A DNA stretch of 64,000 nucleotides from Liolophura sinensis (GCF_032854445.1 NC_088301.1:20703808-20767807); one strand, 5' to 3'. Positions 11,804 to 24,460 are shown, numbered from the stretch's first letter. Translations and numbers: made by a program. The notes: generated by a model not told the origin, from the letters alone.

Positions 11804-11989
11804 CAATTTTTTTTTTTTGGTTATAATTTTTATCTATATACAGTTATCTCCCTTGAGTAAAATCAAATCCGGACTTCTTACCAAGCAAAACAGTTGCAGT
11901 AACTCGGGTAAACGTATAACGAAACTATCAGACAATGAACATCTTGAAATTCGCATACATGTTTACAGTTATCTCCCTTGAGTAAAATC
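11767..11989 (+). repeat. tandem duplication of the gene's 3' end
   Basis: The last codons and 3' flank of the LRAT-like gene (about 11767-11864) are repeated at about 11906-11989. Shared blocks are 'gtaaacgtat', 'gacaatga' and 'cagttatctcccttgagtaa' (starts 11841 and 11966). In the second copy the frame continues as GKRITKLSDNE. The copy lies after the functional stop, so it is probably non-coding. Confidence 0.75.
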
Positions 11990-14187
11990 GATTTTACATG
12001 TAGAGAATCGAAAACACTGACTTACAATATGCGAAGCACATACATGTTCAGTATGCGCTTTGATGTGGCATTTTCGGCCAAATATGAGGTAAGTCAGCTA
12101 TGTCATTTTCAAATAGTTCCAGTTCAGTGATGTATTGCAAGAAACCTGTGAAATAAATGAAATATATCCTGCGCGACATGGCGCGTGCGCAATCTGTACA
12201 ACTGGAGAGCACGATAAAAAAAAAATTCATACGAAAAACCCAACTGAACAATCTTTTCAATGACACTTCATTGAACGCATTAAGAAAGTGAATTTCAGTT
12301 TTACACTGACAAAAATGTAGTTCATTGTTCAACACAAAATGATATTTCGCTCTCTGTAAAAAAGCATCAAAACGAGATTGACTTTTCGCTTACTTCAAAG
12401 GCCAAAACAGATATCAACGCCATATAATTATTATGTTAAAGTGAAAGACAGTACCTGACTAATGTTTATGTCCACTGAAAGACTACCATTCACAGTATCT
12501 TAAACCGACATGTTTTTTTTAGATATTTTTCAATCCAAGTGATAAATAGTTTTCTCGGAAACTGGACATTCCATGAAGGATATTTCTTCCACTACTTCTA
12601 CTTTTGATACTGTAAGCCTGCTATGTCATTTACAGTTTAAGCAGATACACGACCGGGGTATTACTGGTTCAGGTCGTATCCTCCAGAGGGTGAGTTTGAT
12701 CCGTATTAAACATTTACAAAATTACAATAGGGCTGACCTAGTTATCGCGGAAGTCAGAGAAAGCACATCGGCTTGAACGCGGCGTTCCAATAATTTTACC
12801 GTATTTCATGAAAAAAAAAGAACAGAAAAAAAAATCATCCCTTGTATGCAAGAAAGACAAAGGAGTAAAATTTAAATTCTTCAATTCTCATGAACTTAGA
12901 GAAAGAAAATTATATCATAATGGTGTCTTCTCATTCCCATCAACTTTCGGTATCCCTAAAGAATTTTTCACTGACCCTGATATTTGTTATTTAGAAACTC
13001 CTGACTAAACGGTAAAATGAACGACAAAACATGTGTTTGTATAATTTGAACAGCGTGTCTTAGTAGGATTGGGGTCTACTGTGGAGATGAATGCGGTTCC
13101 AGTGAGCCGTGCTGGTATACTGCTGTCTCGCATAACTTGTGGTACCGTCGTTGAATATTACACGTAAATCTTGCTGCTTGTAAATCAACTCCTAGGCCTA
13201 ATAACTTTACGTCTCTGGTGGTCTGTATAAATGATACAGACCTGTCCCACAGCATGTGTGAAATTGCCTATCGGTTGTAAATAACTAAATCGTTGTAAAC
13301 AATCTTAAAATGATGTCTTATGCAGTAGCTCTGTGTTATCATGTGTCACTTCATAGAGCGAATGGGTAAAGGCTGCGTCACAGCGCCGGCCGCGCAATCT
13401 GATAGCAACGTGTTTGATTGAATAAAATTCTCAAGATGTCTGCCTGGATTCACACCAGCCATTTGTGCAGTACCGACATTTTGTTCTACATGTTATTCGA
13501 TGAAATCTCGTTAAAATAATAAAGTATGATACTTTTTATCTGAAATTAAAATACACTGTATGCCAGAATTTTGTCGTTTTTGGATGGAACTGAAAACTTT
13601 TTTGCCAGGTAATAAAATTCAATGTCTTCACTTCCAGCAACCACGGTTCAAAAAATGGTGTTCATGGTAGATTGACTTTTGATATATTGTACAGAAAAGA
13701 GCACGCTGCATGTGATGGTATGACGTTGTACCACACGAAGTGTTAGGGACATATATTTGTGAGGTTGAAGTTAACAAATTTACTACATAAGTAGTAAGGA
13801 AAATCAATACACTCGTGAAACGTATTAGCACAGAGACACAAACACATAAAGCCTAGATCCAAAATTCCGCCAAAATGCATGGGGATATAAAAGCACAGTA
13901 CAGGGCCACCTTGGCTAACTAAAACACCAATTTAGCTACAACACGAAACAAACTGATACGTGTTATACAAACTACCTAGTTCTCACACAATTATTAGAAA
14001 GCTGTGATCGATGAACAAGATTGTTTACAGGAAACAACACAGTTAATTCCCCTTGTATCTACGTTACTTCTATAGTATGGACACGCAAAGTAAAGTTGTA
14101 ACCTAATTTTGACTCATGCTGCGTATGACATGTCTTAAGTTTTTTTTTTTTTGATAAAATGAGCCCTTTACACAGAACCACAGACAA
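11990..14187. other. intergenic, no gene seen
   Basis: No supported gene or recognised repeat. A short Lys-rich frame at about 12,808-13,008 has no supporting features and is not called. Confidence 0.5.
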
Positions 14188-14480
14188 ATATTTTATTTAT
14201 TTATTTATTTAACTGGCGTTTTAAGCCGTACACAAGAATAATTCACTTACACGACGGCAGCCATGCAGCATTATGGTGGGACTCCCATGCAGTCCCAAGA
14301 TTAACTTGACCATGATTAATTGTCACACCACAATTTATTTATACTTTTATTCATTTATGCGACGTGCTCAAGAATATTTCACTTATGCAACGGGCAGCCA
14401 TGCAGACTTATGGTGGGAGGAAAACCCGAAGGACCCACGGCCATCCGCAGGTTCATGGAAAACTACATACCCCATATAGG
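14188..14480 (-). repeat. two partial SINE copies, inverted
   Basis: Minus-strand 3' ends of type-1 SINEs at about 14188-14290 and 14328-14480. Each starts with TTTA repeats and carries 'caagaatatttcactta'-like sequence and the 'attatggtgggag' block. Both are 5'-truncated. Confidence 0.7.
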
Positions 14481-14564
14481 CTCGAATCCAGTCGGTAAAC
14501 CCTACGTATGCCACATACCAGCCTCCTGTCATGTGGATTTTTCTAATACTAGTAAATATGTAGG

Positions 14565-14779
14565 AGACTGGTATATGGCAACTCTATATACACGCGTTTG
14601 AGTGTATTTGAAGAGAAAAAATATCCACCCTCCAGGCTGTGACGAAACAAACCGCACATTTTGGCACGATTTTAATAATGGGATCGATTCCATACTTTAC
14701 ACGTAAAACATTAGTTGGAACAATATCTGTATATTTCTGGAGACGTCCGCTACTATGGATTCTTTTGAATGTCAGCTCC

Positions 14780-14816
<37 letters not shown>

Positions 14817-15064
14817 GGTGCAGGTACTGTATACAGGAACTTGACATCTGTACTTGGTGCAGGTAACTGTGTTAGGGATATCTCAGGGAGGTATTAATCC
14901 TAGCTCTGTTGTGATACCTGTATGTCCTACTGTTGTTAATAGACAATATGTCAGCCATATGTGGGGAAATTATCAGCAAATAATACTTACAGGTCTTCTC
15001 TGGGAGTAACAGTTCCAGAAATGGTCGAGTAATAACTTGGGAAAACGAGTTCCAAATTTGGGAC
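14565..15064 (+). repeat. 500-bp duplicated segment, copy 1
   Basis: Almost identical to 17337-17840, including an internal (GT)n tract at about 14785-14812. The right flank continues into a short series of 'gtccca' and 'cctgggaa' motifs, which fits this being the original locus. It contains no coding signal. Confidence 0.9.
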
Positions 15065-15867
15065 TCAGCGTCTCACTTTGCCGAAACTGGGAATCCCAGT
15101 CCCACTGTTGCTCAGGTGCACTTATATGTAAAGACAACTTCTCCCAGTATACATGTTTCAGCACATACTTAGGAATTATAAACTTTAAATTATAAGAAAA
15201 TCCCAGTTACAAACTATATACTGTCTCAATCATGGTTGGGAATACCAGTCCCACAGCCTGGGAAAGTCGGTCCCACAGCCTGGGAACACTTGTGTCACAA
15301 TTTGGAACTAACAGTCTCACTGCCTCTTGGTATGCTCTAAAGCTGAAATCCCACTACAATGCTGACAACTTGTCTAACTACTACTTTAACTGCTGATATA
15401 GATGCAAAATACCTGCCTTAGAAAGCTAGGTGGAAATTGAGATGTTAACACGACGGTGGTCCGAGATCATGTGGGACTAAAAGTGAGCGAGTGAAATTAT
15501 AAATTTGGCGTTTTCCAAGCCCTGAAAAGGGATTATGCACGCCAAGGGACTAAAAGTGGGAATTTGCCCAGTATTTATAGTCTACCCTCATAAATATTCA
15601 TGAGTATCAAGAATGGTACTCAGGGCACTCATTGGCTAATATCAGTCACAACATCTATGTATAGAAATACTATACATGTACATGCGTATCTAATCTGTGT
15701 ACATGGCGCATCCTATTTCTACGTTATAGACAAGGCTGTAAATTAACACCTATCCTGCCATACAATTATATGAAATAATATACTGTCTCTAGCAAAATCG
15801 CCACAGTATTATCGCCTTGATGAAAATATGCCATAAAATAGAACAAAGACTGAGTTTTGCTCCTGGA
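15065..15867. other. intergenic, short degenerate repeats
   Basis: Between about 15,065 and 15,330 variants of 'cctgggaa...gtcccacag' recur irregularly. Nothing else is assignable. Confidence 0.5.
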
Positions 15868-16078
15868 TAGGATTTATTGATTTATTTATTTGGTTGGTGT
15901 TTTACGCCGTACTCAAGAATATTTCACTAATACGACGGCGGCCAGCATTATGGTGGGAGGAAACCAGGCACAGCCCAGGGGAAACCCACAACCATCCGCA
16001 GGTTGTTGTCAGACCTTCCCACTTAAGGCCGGAGAGGAAGCCAGCATGAGCTGGACTGGCGCATAAGAAGCCTTTCGG
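15868..16078 (-). repeat. tRNA-derived SINE, type 1, inverted
   Basis: Well-preserved minus-strand copy from the TTTA tail through 'gtactcaagaatatttcact' and 'attatggtgggaggaaacc' to the 'gaagccagcatgagctgga' block. The tRNA-like head is missing. Confidence 0.85.
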
Positions 16079-17237
16079 AGGAATTTGTAGACGTACATAG
16101 CTTCACTCCGTTTAAACCTTCCGTTTGAGTTACATTGGCCGACTTTACAAATTGCAAAATTTCGGACAAAAATTTGCGTTTCCCGAGTTTATAATACGCG
16201 CCCAATAAAATTATAGTGCGTGAATTTGCTCGAACGAATTAAACGAAATGTTTCACACCCGATTCAAACCAGTGAAGACAGCATTGAACATTCACAGCGG
16301 TGTATTTTTTTTTATATGGTTGGATCGAAAAGTAGGGGGCCAGAACATATGTTGCACCCCCACCACATCTCTTTTGAAAGTGTTGCTCCCTGCCCCCCCC
16401 CCACCCCAACCACCGCTTCATGCGCAACTGAAATACCCGCACACAAATATTAAACCTAACTTCCGACTGAAAACGTTTCTTCTCTGTAAGCACGACTGAA
16501 CACCTGCACATTAGCATTTGAAAACCCACTGTGAAAAAAAAAACAAGGGGAAAAAAAAGCAAAATAGGATATAAACTTAAAAGAAGCCATATGAGGGGTC
16601 AGGATATAGTTACGTGGATCAGAATTAATGACCAGACTATATACACCATGACCAACGTAAACAACCAACAAAATAATATCTCTAGTATATAAACCTTCGA
16701 CATTTTATTTATTTATGCTGATGAAGGATTGAAAGACAGCTTAAAGGTCAAAATAGTTGGCCCAAGCGGCGAAAATTATATAGACCGAACACCCCAACAT
16801 TTGACGGTGCGGTGGGTATAGGTAGTGCAAGATATGGTTCTTTGTTAAGGAGACCAACTTAGTTGCGATTTAGGGCGATGCACTGTATTCTGTGACCTGT
16901 ACATCACAGCGTGAATGCCATTTATACGTGGCAGCCTGGCTTATTTCAATAGGATGATAAAGTGAACACTTCTAAAATGTTGTAGATTATATGACCGTGG
17001 GCATATGATGGGGATTCCCTATGATAATACCCCGCATAACGAAACTTATTTGACACACTGTATGTATAAAATCAGTGTTTTTCTTGTCGCAGTTCTACCA
17101 ACACCAGTAGAAACAAGCATACCATTATTGAACCGAAACGTCAGTTGTCACTGACGACTGGTACACGAATGCCTGGATTCGGTAAGTTCGGATGTGACTT
17201 TAATATTGTTTTCATCGCAAACATGTTTGATGGCTAG
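16079..17237. other. intergenic, no gene seen
   Basis: No supported gene. A C-rich run near 16,390 and scattered A-runs only. Confidence 0.45.
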
Positions 17238-17557
17238 CATTCATGGCTCGGGTTATCTACGTAGGCCTACTCTGTATTGTATATTATATACCCGCTTTAA
17301 ATGAGGGCATAACAAAGATATAAATAGCAACGCTATAGACTGGTATATGGCAACTCTATATACACGCGTTTGAGTGTATTTGAAGAGAAAAAATATCCAT
17401 CCTCCAGGCTGTGACGAAACAAACCGCACATTTTGGCACGATTTTAATAATGGGATCGATTCCATACTTTACACGTAAAACATTAGTTGGAACAATACCT
17501 GTATATTTCTGGAGACGTCCGCTACTATGGATTCTTTTGAATGTCAGCTCCGTGCGC

Positions 17558-17592
<35 letters not shown>

Positions 17593-17938
17593 GGTGCAGG
17601 TACTGTATACAGGAACTTGACATCTGTACTTGGTGCAGGTAACTGTGTTAGGGATATCTCAGGGAGGTATTAATCCTAGCTCTGTTGTGATACCTGTATG
17701 TCCTACTGTTGTTAATAGACAATATGTCAGCCATATGTGGGGAAATTATCAGCAAATAATACTTACAGGTCTTCTCTGGGAGTAACAGTTCCAGAAATGG
17801 TCGAGTAATAACTTGGGAAAACGAGTTCCAAATTTGGGACAAATTTGGGACATTCATGGCTCGGGTTATCTACGTACTCTGTATTGCATATTATATACCC
17901 GCTTTAAATGAGGGCATAACAAAGATATAAATAGCAAC
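17238..17938 (+). repeat. 500-bp duplicated segment, copy 2, between direct repeats
   Basis: Copy 2 (17337-17840) matches 14565-15064. It is bracketed by two near-identical direct repeats of about 90 bp, 17238-17331 and 17851-17938, both starting 'cattcatggctcgggttatc' and ending 'aaatagcaac'. The left repeat has six extra bases (GGCCTA). This layout is absent around copy 1. Confidence 0.9.
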
Positions 17939-18254
17939 TGGATCTTGCCTCTCATTCACTTATACGCACACCCTCACATACGCGTATTTATATATGTATA
18001 TATACATATACATACGTATATACAAAGTACATTTTAATGTAGGTCAGACTTTTGTAATATTAGATATCAGTTATCAAACGTGGCCCCGTAACTGGATATA
18101 GGAAAGAATATTCATATCACATTGAAAGGGAGCGAAAAAACAACATCCAAAGACCGACCTTTTTTGATTTCGAATTTTTCTGAAAATTTCAGCTTTTTCT
18201 CTTTAACTTTAATCCTTCTCCTACAGAATCAAAACGTATACAATAAAGTATAAT
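17939..18254. other. intergenic, no gene seen
   Basis: Contains a short (TATA/TACA) tract at about 17,985-18,020. Otherwise unassigned. Confidence 0.4.
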
Positions 18255-18500
18255 ATTCATTTATTTATTTGATTCGTATTTTACGCCCTGCTCAAAAACA
18301 CTTCACTTATACGACGGCGGCAATGGAGCATTATAGTGAGAAGAAACCGGGCATAGTCCTTGGGAACCCACCCAGCAGGTTGCTGACAGACCTTCCCATG
18401 TATGGTCGGAGAGAAGACAGCATGTGCTGGACTTGAACTCACAGCGACTACTTTGGTGGCAGTGCGCCCTGTTGGCATGCTTCCTCAGTCACACAGGCCC
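18255..18500 (-). repeat. tRNA-derived SINE, type 1, inverted
   Basis: Minus-strand copy with TTTA tail, 'acacttcacttatacgacgg', the 'gaccttcccatg' block and a tRNA-like head region ending near 'cacacaggccccc'. It is diverged but close to full length. Confidence 0.8.
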
Positions 18501-21244
18501 CCTAAAGTATAATAAAGCAGATATTAGTCATAGTGTAAAATTATAAACAAATGGTTAAATGACTGTGAGACTGCTAGACTAAGATCCGGTTACAGATACC
18601 TATTACATATGAAAACCCTCATGATATGACTGAAAATTGTTAAGTACGACATAAAACCCCAAGCATACATACGTACATACTTACTTTCGAATTAATTGTA
18701 ATGTTAATTGTTTGTTGTCCTTTCTTTAACCTGAGAAGAGCACTGGACGATGAACTTCCTGTTTTGAATGCAAAACAAAAATCAGGATAAATCAGGTAAT
18801 TGACTATAATTTAAATCTTGCCTCGGGGAAAATGATATTGGGGTTCCTGACCCCACCTGGAAGCATCAAACGAAGTTGTCGTGTTTAACTGGTGTTAAAG
18901 AGGGCCTTGAGATCCGTCATAGGCCTAATATCTGTTGAAGTAGTCAGTCACACAGACGAGATGGAATATTTTTCACCTGACGTAAACATAGCGCCATGCC
19001 AGAGTGCATGTGATACACTGGGCTTCGAGATTTAGTGGCTCTGACATACTTCTTCATGTAGGTAGAACATCGAAAAAGGGGCTTACCCATGGCAATCCCA
19101 TAACTTTTTTATAACTGATCTTGGAGATTTTCATACGAAATCCTGCGGAACATTATTTTGCCTGTGGCTATGTGGACAGAGCTGCGAGAGATGCGAGATC
19201 GAAATTTTCTCGAACCACACCAGTCCCGATAACGGTAAGTCAGTCCTTGTCTGGATTTGTTCCCTTAGGGCAAGACTTGTACTGCAGAACCTTTTACAAT
19301 TTGTCCATATCTGATTATAATATGCTGAAAAATTCTTCAAATTATAACAAAGGCTTGAAAGAAATGTGCACAAAGAACAATCATCCATCATCCAAATGTA
19401 ATTATTAATTATCATTATTATTATTATTATTATGAATTTATATTCGTTCAACTGATCCACTTCCACGTCATAAATCTTCTCAGCTGTCATTATCATTCTG
19501 GGTTCATAAACAGAGGCTGAAAAAGGCCTGAGTGAGCATATACATGGGTTTGCACACAAAACCAACCGTTCTTCAAATCCTCCAATATTCTAAGTGACTT
19601 TCAGTGAGCTTATAAATGGGTATGAACACACAATCCTACCATTCCTCTAACAAAAAATCAAAACAAGGGCTTAGTGAATCAAAGAAATGGACATGTCAAT
19701 AAATATTTATTAATAAGTAAAGACTTTAAAACTATACATGTATATATATAAAACAATAGAAATACGGTACACTGGGTTATGTATATTTCCTAGGGATTCG
19801 CAGGATTTATAATCACCATATTTAAAGTAGCACATAGTGGCCAGGGTAGGTTTAGGCTACAGTAGCGCAGTAATGATTACTTGGTGATTGCGCAATGCTT
19901 GGTGATTATCTACATTGGGAAAAAGATGTATACGTGACGGTCGCGATGTATATCGCGTAACGTACAGATATTTGACAGCCCTAGCCTGGATTCAGTTCAG
20001 GCCGAGAGTTTCTCCTGTAAACATGATGTGCGCGTAATTCATGACGTCAATACATATATATACTTCCTGATGTTTGGGTTATGAATACATGAATCCGTGT
20101 ACCCAATGTCATCCCACTGGTAAAGAGGGCTTTATGACCTCTCTAGGCGTCAGTGATCTCACACTTTTCTTATTTCGTGCCTTATATAGTTGGATTCTGC
20201 TGGTGGACATAGCATGTCCAAGATCTGGTTACTTCTGCTTATACTATGGTGGTAAGGGGCGTGTAATTTGTTACTATGTAAAAATTTAAATAGCGTGAAA
20301 TGTTTGAGTAAAACCAAAAGTGAGGTTTATTGACAAGATGGCGTACTTCTCTACCACGCTCTACCAACTAAAATGACCATGTTCACGTTCATTCTGGTTA
20401 AACAACAAATTTTTGGTAGCAGTGAACCTCCATTAAAATCGTTATTGACACTAGACTTTTCGATTTTTGTTTGCACTTGGCCATCAGATTACTAAGATTT
20501 CAGTTTGAATATTCGGTTTCAGGAAAGTCCATGTCCTAGATATAGAGACAGTGACGAGGCCCTATACCAGGTTAAGTAACAATAAGAGAAATGGGCAACA
20601 ACATCAGTGCTATTTATATTTTTATATTCAGTATCAAGTCACGTGTAAGGTTTACGGTTACACTCTGACGCACGAACACTATTCGAGATCACGGATATAC
20701 GGGCATTTGCCGTTTTGCTCCCGCCAGAGACCTGTATACATGTATCTATGGAAGCACCTAGGTTAGTGGTGTAACTCAGAATGTCTGTACACTGTTTATC
20801 TTTGCGACAATAGCTTACATACAGTTGGTACAAAGCCACGCTTGGATTTTAGTGCGCCACTCTAGAGATCGGTAACAGAACTTAGCCAATCTGTATACCA
20901 GTCTTCAGGACGTACTTGTCATGAGTAGAACAAAACGGTGTAATATTATATATTTGATAAAAAAAAAATTCACTGCTAAATGTTCACGTCGCAAGTCCTC
21001 TTACACTGGGCATGCAAACAAGAAATGAAAATGGTTTTCGATTGCACACGGAACATTTTCTATCTGAACGTAGTGTATTTGTAAATCTACCAATATCAAC
21101 GTGTAAGTCTGCAATACCGACTCTCAAACTTGTCAAAACTCACTTGTATTGAGAATTTCTAACAAGACTCAGACTCTTCACAAAATAAGTTGTATTCATT
21201 CTATACAAATCATATCTGCTGTCAGATGTCAAAGTGAAACTGCT
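18501..21244. other. intergenic; one weak exon candidate
   Basis: Mostly unassigned. About 19127-19234 is open (HYFACGYVDRAARDARSKFS in frame) and ends at a strong ACG|GTAAGT donor. It could be an upstream, possibly untranslated, exon of the TIR-kinase gene. A small ATTATT run lies near 19,410-19,435. Confidence 0.3.
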
Positions 21245-21764
21245 TACACATGTTTTCACCTCACTGTAAATTCTGCCCCACTACGTACGCATGTTTTCAC
21301 CTCATTATAAATTCTGCCCCACTACGTACACATGTTTTCACCTCATTGTAAATTCTGCCCCACTACGTACGCATGTTTTCACCTCATTATAAATTCTGCC
21401 CCACTACGTACACATGTTTTCACCTCATTGTAAATTCTGCCCCACTACGTACGCATGTTTTCACCTCATTATAAATTCTGCCCCACTACGTACACATGTT
21501 TTCACCTCATTGTAAATTCTGCACCACTACGTACGCATGTTTTCACCTCATTATAAATTCTGCCCCACTACGTACGCATGTTTTCACCTCATTATAAATT
21601 CTGCCCCACTACGTACACATGTTTTCACCTCATTGTAAATTCTGCACCACTACGTACGCACGTTTTCACCTCATTATAAATTCTGCCCCACTACGTACGC
21701 ATGTTTTCACCTCATTATAAATTCTGCCCCACTACGTACACATGTTTTCACCTCATTGTAAATT
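21245..21764 (+). repeat. 41-bp minisatellite with alternating variants
   Basis: About 12.6 copies containing 'catgttttcacctcatt' and 'ctgccccactacgtac'. Two variants mostly alternate: 'acacatg...ttgta' and 'cgcatg...ttata'. The higher-order unit is therefore about 82 bp. Two adjacent cgcatg-type copies near 21,530-21,600 break the alternation. Confidence 0.95.
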
Positions 21765-22627
21765 CGTCAGAAAATTCAACAATTTTCCGTTCAATCCATA
21801 GCCAGAGATACGAAAAATGAGCTTATTTATGTTCACTGAATCGAACGCTGAATTTTATAGTCGACAAAAACTACATACAATTTGCCCCTGCGTTTACATA
21901 GGTGTTTCTGTATACATGCATATAGTAAGAAAATGTTATCTGAGGTCTGCCCATGCTGTCCATCGCTTGTTAAAAATGCTTGTAAATATTTTACTTAATA
22001 TGCTAGTTCCCGGGATCAGCTTTATTGCCGCTTTTAAATAAAGGGACAAGTATAGCAACTTTCCATTGTTCAGGAAATGGTCCATTTTCAAAAACATGAC
22101 AACTTTAACAGGTAATCGTTTACTACTGATGGGTTCTTGAAGTATTCTCTTAGCAGATTATCTACTCCTGGGGCTGATTCCACAAAGCTGTTTTTCACTG
22201 AATTCAAAAATTAAAAACTCTTTACGATGCTTAGCTTTTGATACTGGAAATTGAAATTTAGACACGTTCGCCTTTAGATAACATTGACGAGGGAGGACAA
22301 GATTTGAATTTTCAAAGCCCCAAAATAAGCCTTAAGATCGTATTTCAGATTTTGACTTCAGTCAGAAATGGTTCGTGAAATCTGACCCATGTGTTTTACA
22401 TGGATGGCCTGTTTTGTTTCCTCTCATGTAATAGGGGCATTAAACAGAGCTTCTGTACAATCATCATGTACATATTTAAAATTTGCGCCTGCTCCACTCA
22501 ACTGGTCTGACAGTCTGATTCATCGTCTTTTATGTTAAAAGAGCTGCACTGTATACTGATTCTCGTTTTCCTATTCGAGCGTTAAAGTCACCCTTACGTA
22601 AAATGGCTGTTTCGGAACCTACAGAAC
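21765..22627. other. intergenic, no gene seen
   Basis: Unassigned sequence between two minisatellites upstream of the TIR-kinase gene. Confidence 0.4.
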
Positions 22628-23318
22628 CTCATGTCTGGTGCTGAGATACTGTAACGGGTTTTGACTTTATATCTTGTACTGCAACTGGGTTCGACATCAT
22701 GTTTGGTGCCAAAACTGTAACTTTGAGGGACGTTATGTCTGGCGCCAAGATACTGCCACTAGGTTTGACGTTATGTCCGGTGCCAAGATTGTAACCGGGT
22801 GGGACGTCATTTCTGGTGCCAAGATACTATGACTGGGTGGTACGTCATGTCTGGTGCCAAGATACTGTAACTGGGTTTGACGTCATGTCGGGTGCCAAGA
22901 CAGTAACCGGATGGGACGTCATGCCTTGTGCTAAGATTATAACCGGGTGGGACGTCATGTCTTGTGCGAAGATACTATTACTGGGTTTGACGTCATGTCT
23001 GGCGCCAAGACACTGTAACTGGGTGGGACGTCATGTCTGGTGCGAAGATACTGTTACTGGATTTGACGTCATGTCTGGCGCCAAGACTGTAACCGGATGG
23101 GACGTCATGTCTGGTGGCAAAACTGTAACTGGGTTTGACGTCATGTCTGGTGACAAGATACTGTAACTGGGTGGGACGTTATGCCCTGTGTCAAGATACT
23201 GTAACTGGGTGGGACGTCATGTCTTGTGTTAAGATACTGTAACTGGGTGGGACGTCATGTCTTGTGTCAAGATACTGTAACTGGGTGGGGCGTCATGTCC
23301 TTGTGTTAAGATACTGTA
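22628..23318 (+). repeat. 33-38-bp minisatellite carrying GACGTC cores
   Basis: About 18 units built on 'gggacgtcatgtctggtgcc', 'aagatactg' and 'taactgggt'. Nearly every unit has the palindromic core ACGTCA or GACGTC. A 116-residue frame across it is an artefact of the repeat. The array ends about 390 bp before the first coding exon of the TIR-kinase gene. Confidence 0.9.
22878..23143 (+). promoter_or_regulatory. four perfect CRE octamers
   Basis: TGACGTCA occurs at 22878-22885, 22988-22995, 23064-23071 and 23136-23143 inside the minisatellite. This octamer is the classical CREB/ATF-family site. Whether these act on the gene starting at 23748 is inference. Confidence 0.4.
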
Positions 23319-23706
23319 ATTTCACCCCGTGTGAAATTACACAGTAAATACGCCTGTTTGGGTTTTTTGATGGTCACAGAGATGACCGAAAATGAATTGA
23401 AAATGACGTTAAACGACCTCAAGCAACCCAAGCATGTTTCGCCTAACTAGTTTATCTTTGTTCAAACTGACCTGCATGTACCCATGTGTTACACCTACTT
23501 CCTTGTCCTGCCGTCAAGAATATCAAGGATAGATTGTGGTTGAGAGTTCAATGAAATATGTTCTCCCTCTCCATAATCTGTCGAGTAATTTAACACGGAA
23601 CACGCGGGTATTTCAGACAAAAAGATAAATACATGTATACCAATTTTGTTGATTACTTAAGAAGTTCTTTCTGCATGTACAAGTAATTGCCGTTCAATTA
23701 TTTCAG
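23319..23706 (+). other. sequence upstream of the TIR exon
   Basis: No repeat or exon recognised. It ends in 'caattatttcag' (AG at 23705-23706), a plausible acceptor, so an untranslated first exon probably lies further upstream. Confidence 0.4.
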
Positions 23707-23747
23707 AATCGATACGCACATCTTGACGTGGCAGATTTATCTACAAA

Positions 23748-24460
23748 ATGACAGATGCGGAGGAATACCGGTATGGCGTTCACCTAGCTAAGTGCTCCAA
23801 CTCCTCATGCGCCTGTATGCATATTCAGGAACGTTTACACGACGGCATCAAAACACTGGGTGTGACAACGGTGGTGGGTGATAGTGTATACTCCAAGGCT
23901 GGGTCGCGAAGTGACGAAATCCTCAAATACGCCGGACAGAGTTTGTTTACAGTGATTCCAGCATGTCGTGACGCGACTGTGAGTTTCCAGTACTGCTTTA
24001 CCAAAGCACCAAAGAGCCTCACTGGTCGATTCGTTGTGGTAATGTCGGAGCCAATAAAAATTCCACCATTTCTAAAAGATTTTAATTGCATTCCTCTTTA
24101 CAATGTTAAAGAAACGAACGAGTACACCAGTCTCATAACCTGGTTTGACAATAATGTGACACCGTCGCTAAGAGTTACTCGCAGACCACCAGTTCGAGTC
24201 GTCCCTAAACCTGTGCCTGATCGGCCCTCTCAGATTGTATCGGAGTACAGAAGACCAGAACCGTTACCTGGTGAACATAGCGTCCATTTGTCCGTGGAAA
24301 ATGAAAGTAGCACTTACACCTCCGACTCCCTGTCCACCCTTGGCACTGAAGGAAGAAACAAGTTTGTGTCTCTGCCAAGCCTAGAGATCTTGGAGCATCC
24401 GGACAGCGGACCAACTGCCCGTCAATATTGTACTGACATAGATGATTGCCTTAGGACTGA
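23748..24460 (+). CDS. exon 1: TIR-like domain and linker
   Basis: The ATG has A at -3 and an in-frame TGA lies 27 bases upstream within the same exon, so this start is well supported. Residues about 8-125 fit a TLR/MyD88-type TIR fold. The candidates are VVGDSVYSKAGSR at the box-2/BB-loop position, LFTVIPAC as a core strand, the FVVVMSEPIKIPPFL strand (TLRs show a similar LLEPI) and LITWF near box 3. Box 1 is weak. The WCxxE glutamate of NADase TIRs is absent (YCFTKA here), so an adaptor role is more likely than NAD cleavage. A Pro/Arg-rich and Ser/Thr-rich linker follows. The donor is GTGTAA at 24461 or GTAAGC at 24463; reading past it enters repeat DNA. Confidence 0.7.

Noticed and set aside
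12808-13008. Lys-rich 66-codon frame
   Set aside because: AT-rich, starts in a poly-A run, and has no splice context or similarity to a family.
22816-23166. 116-codon frame with repeated CAKI and GWDVMS-like blocks
   Set aside because: Artefact of the CRE-bearing minisatellite.
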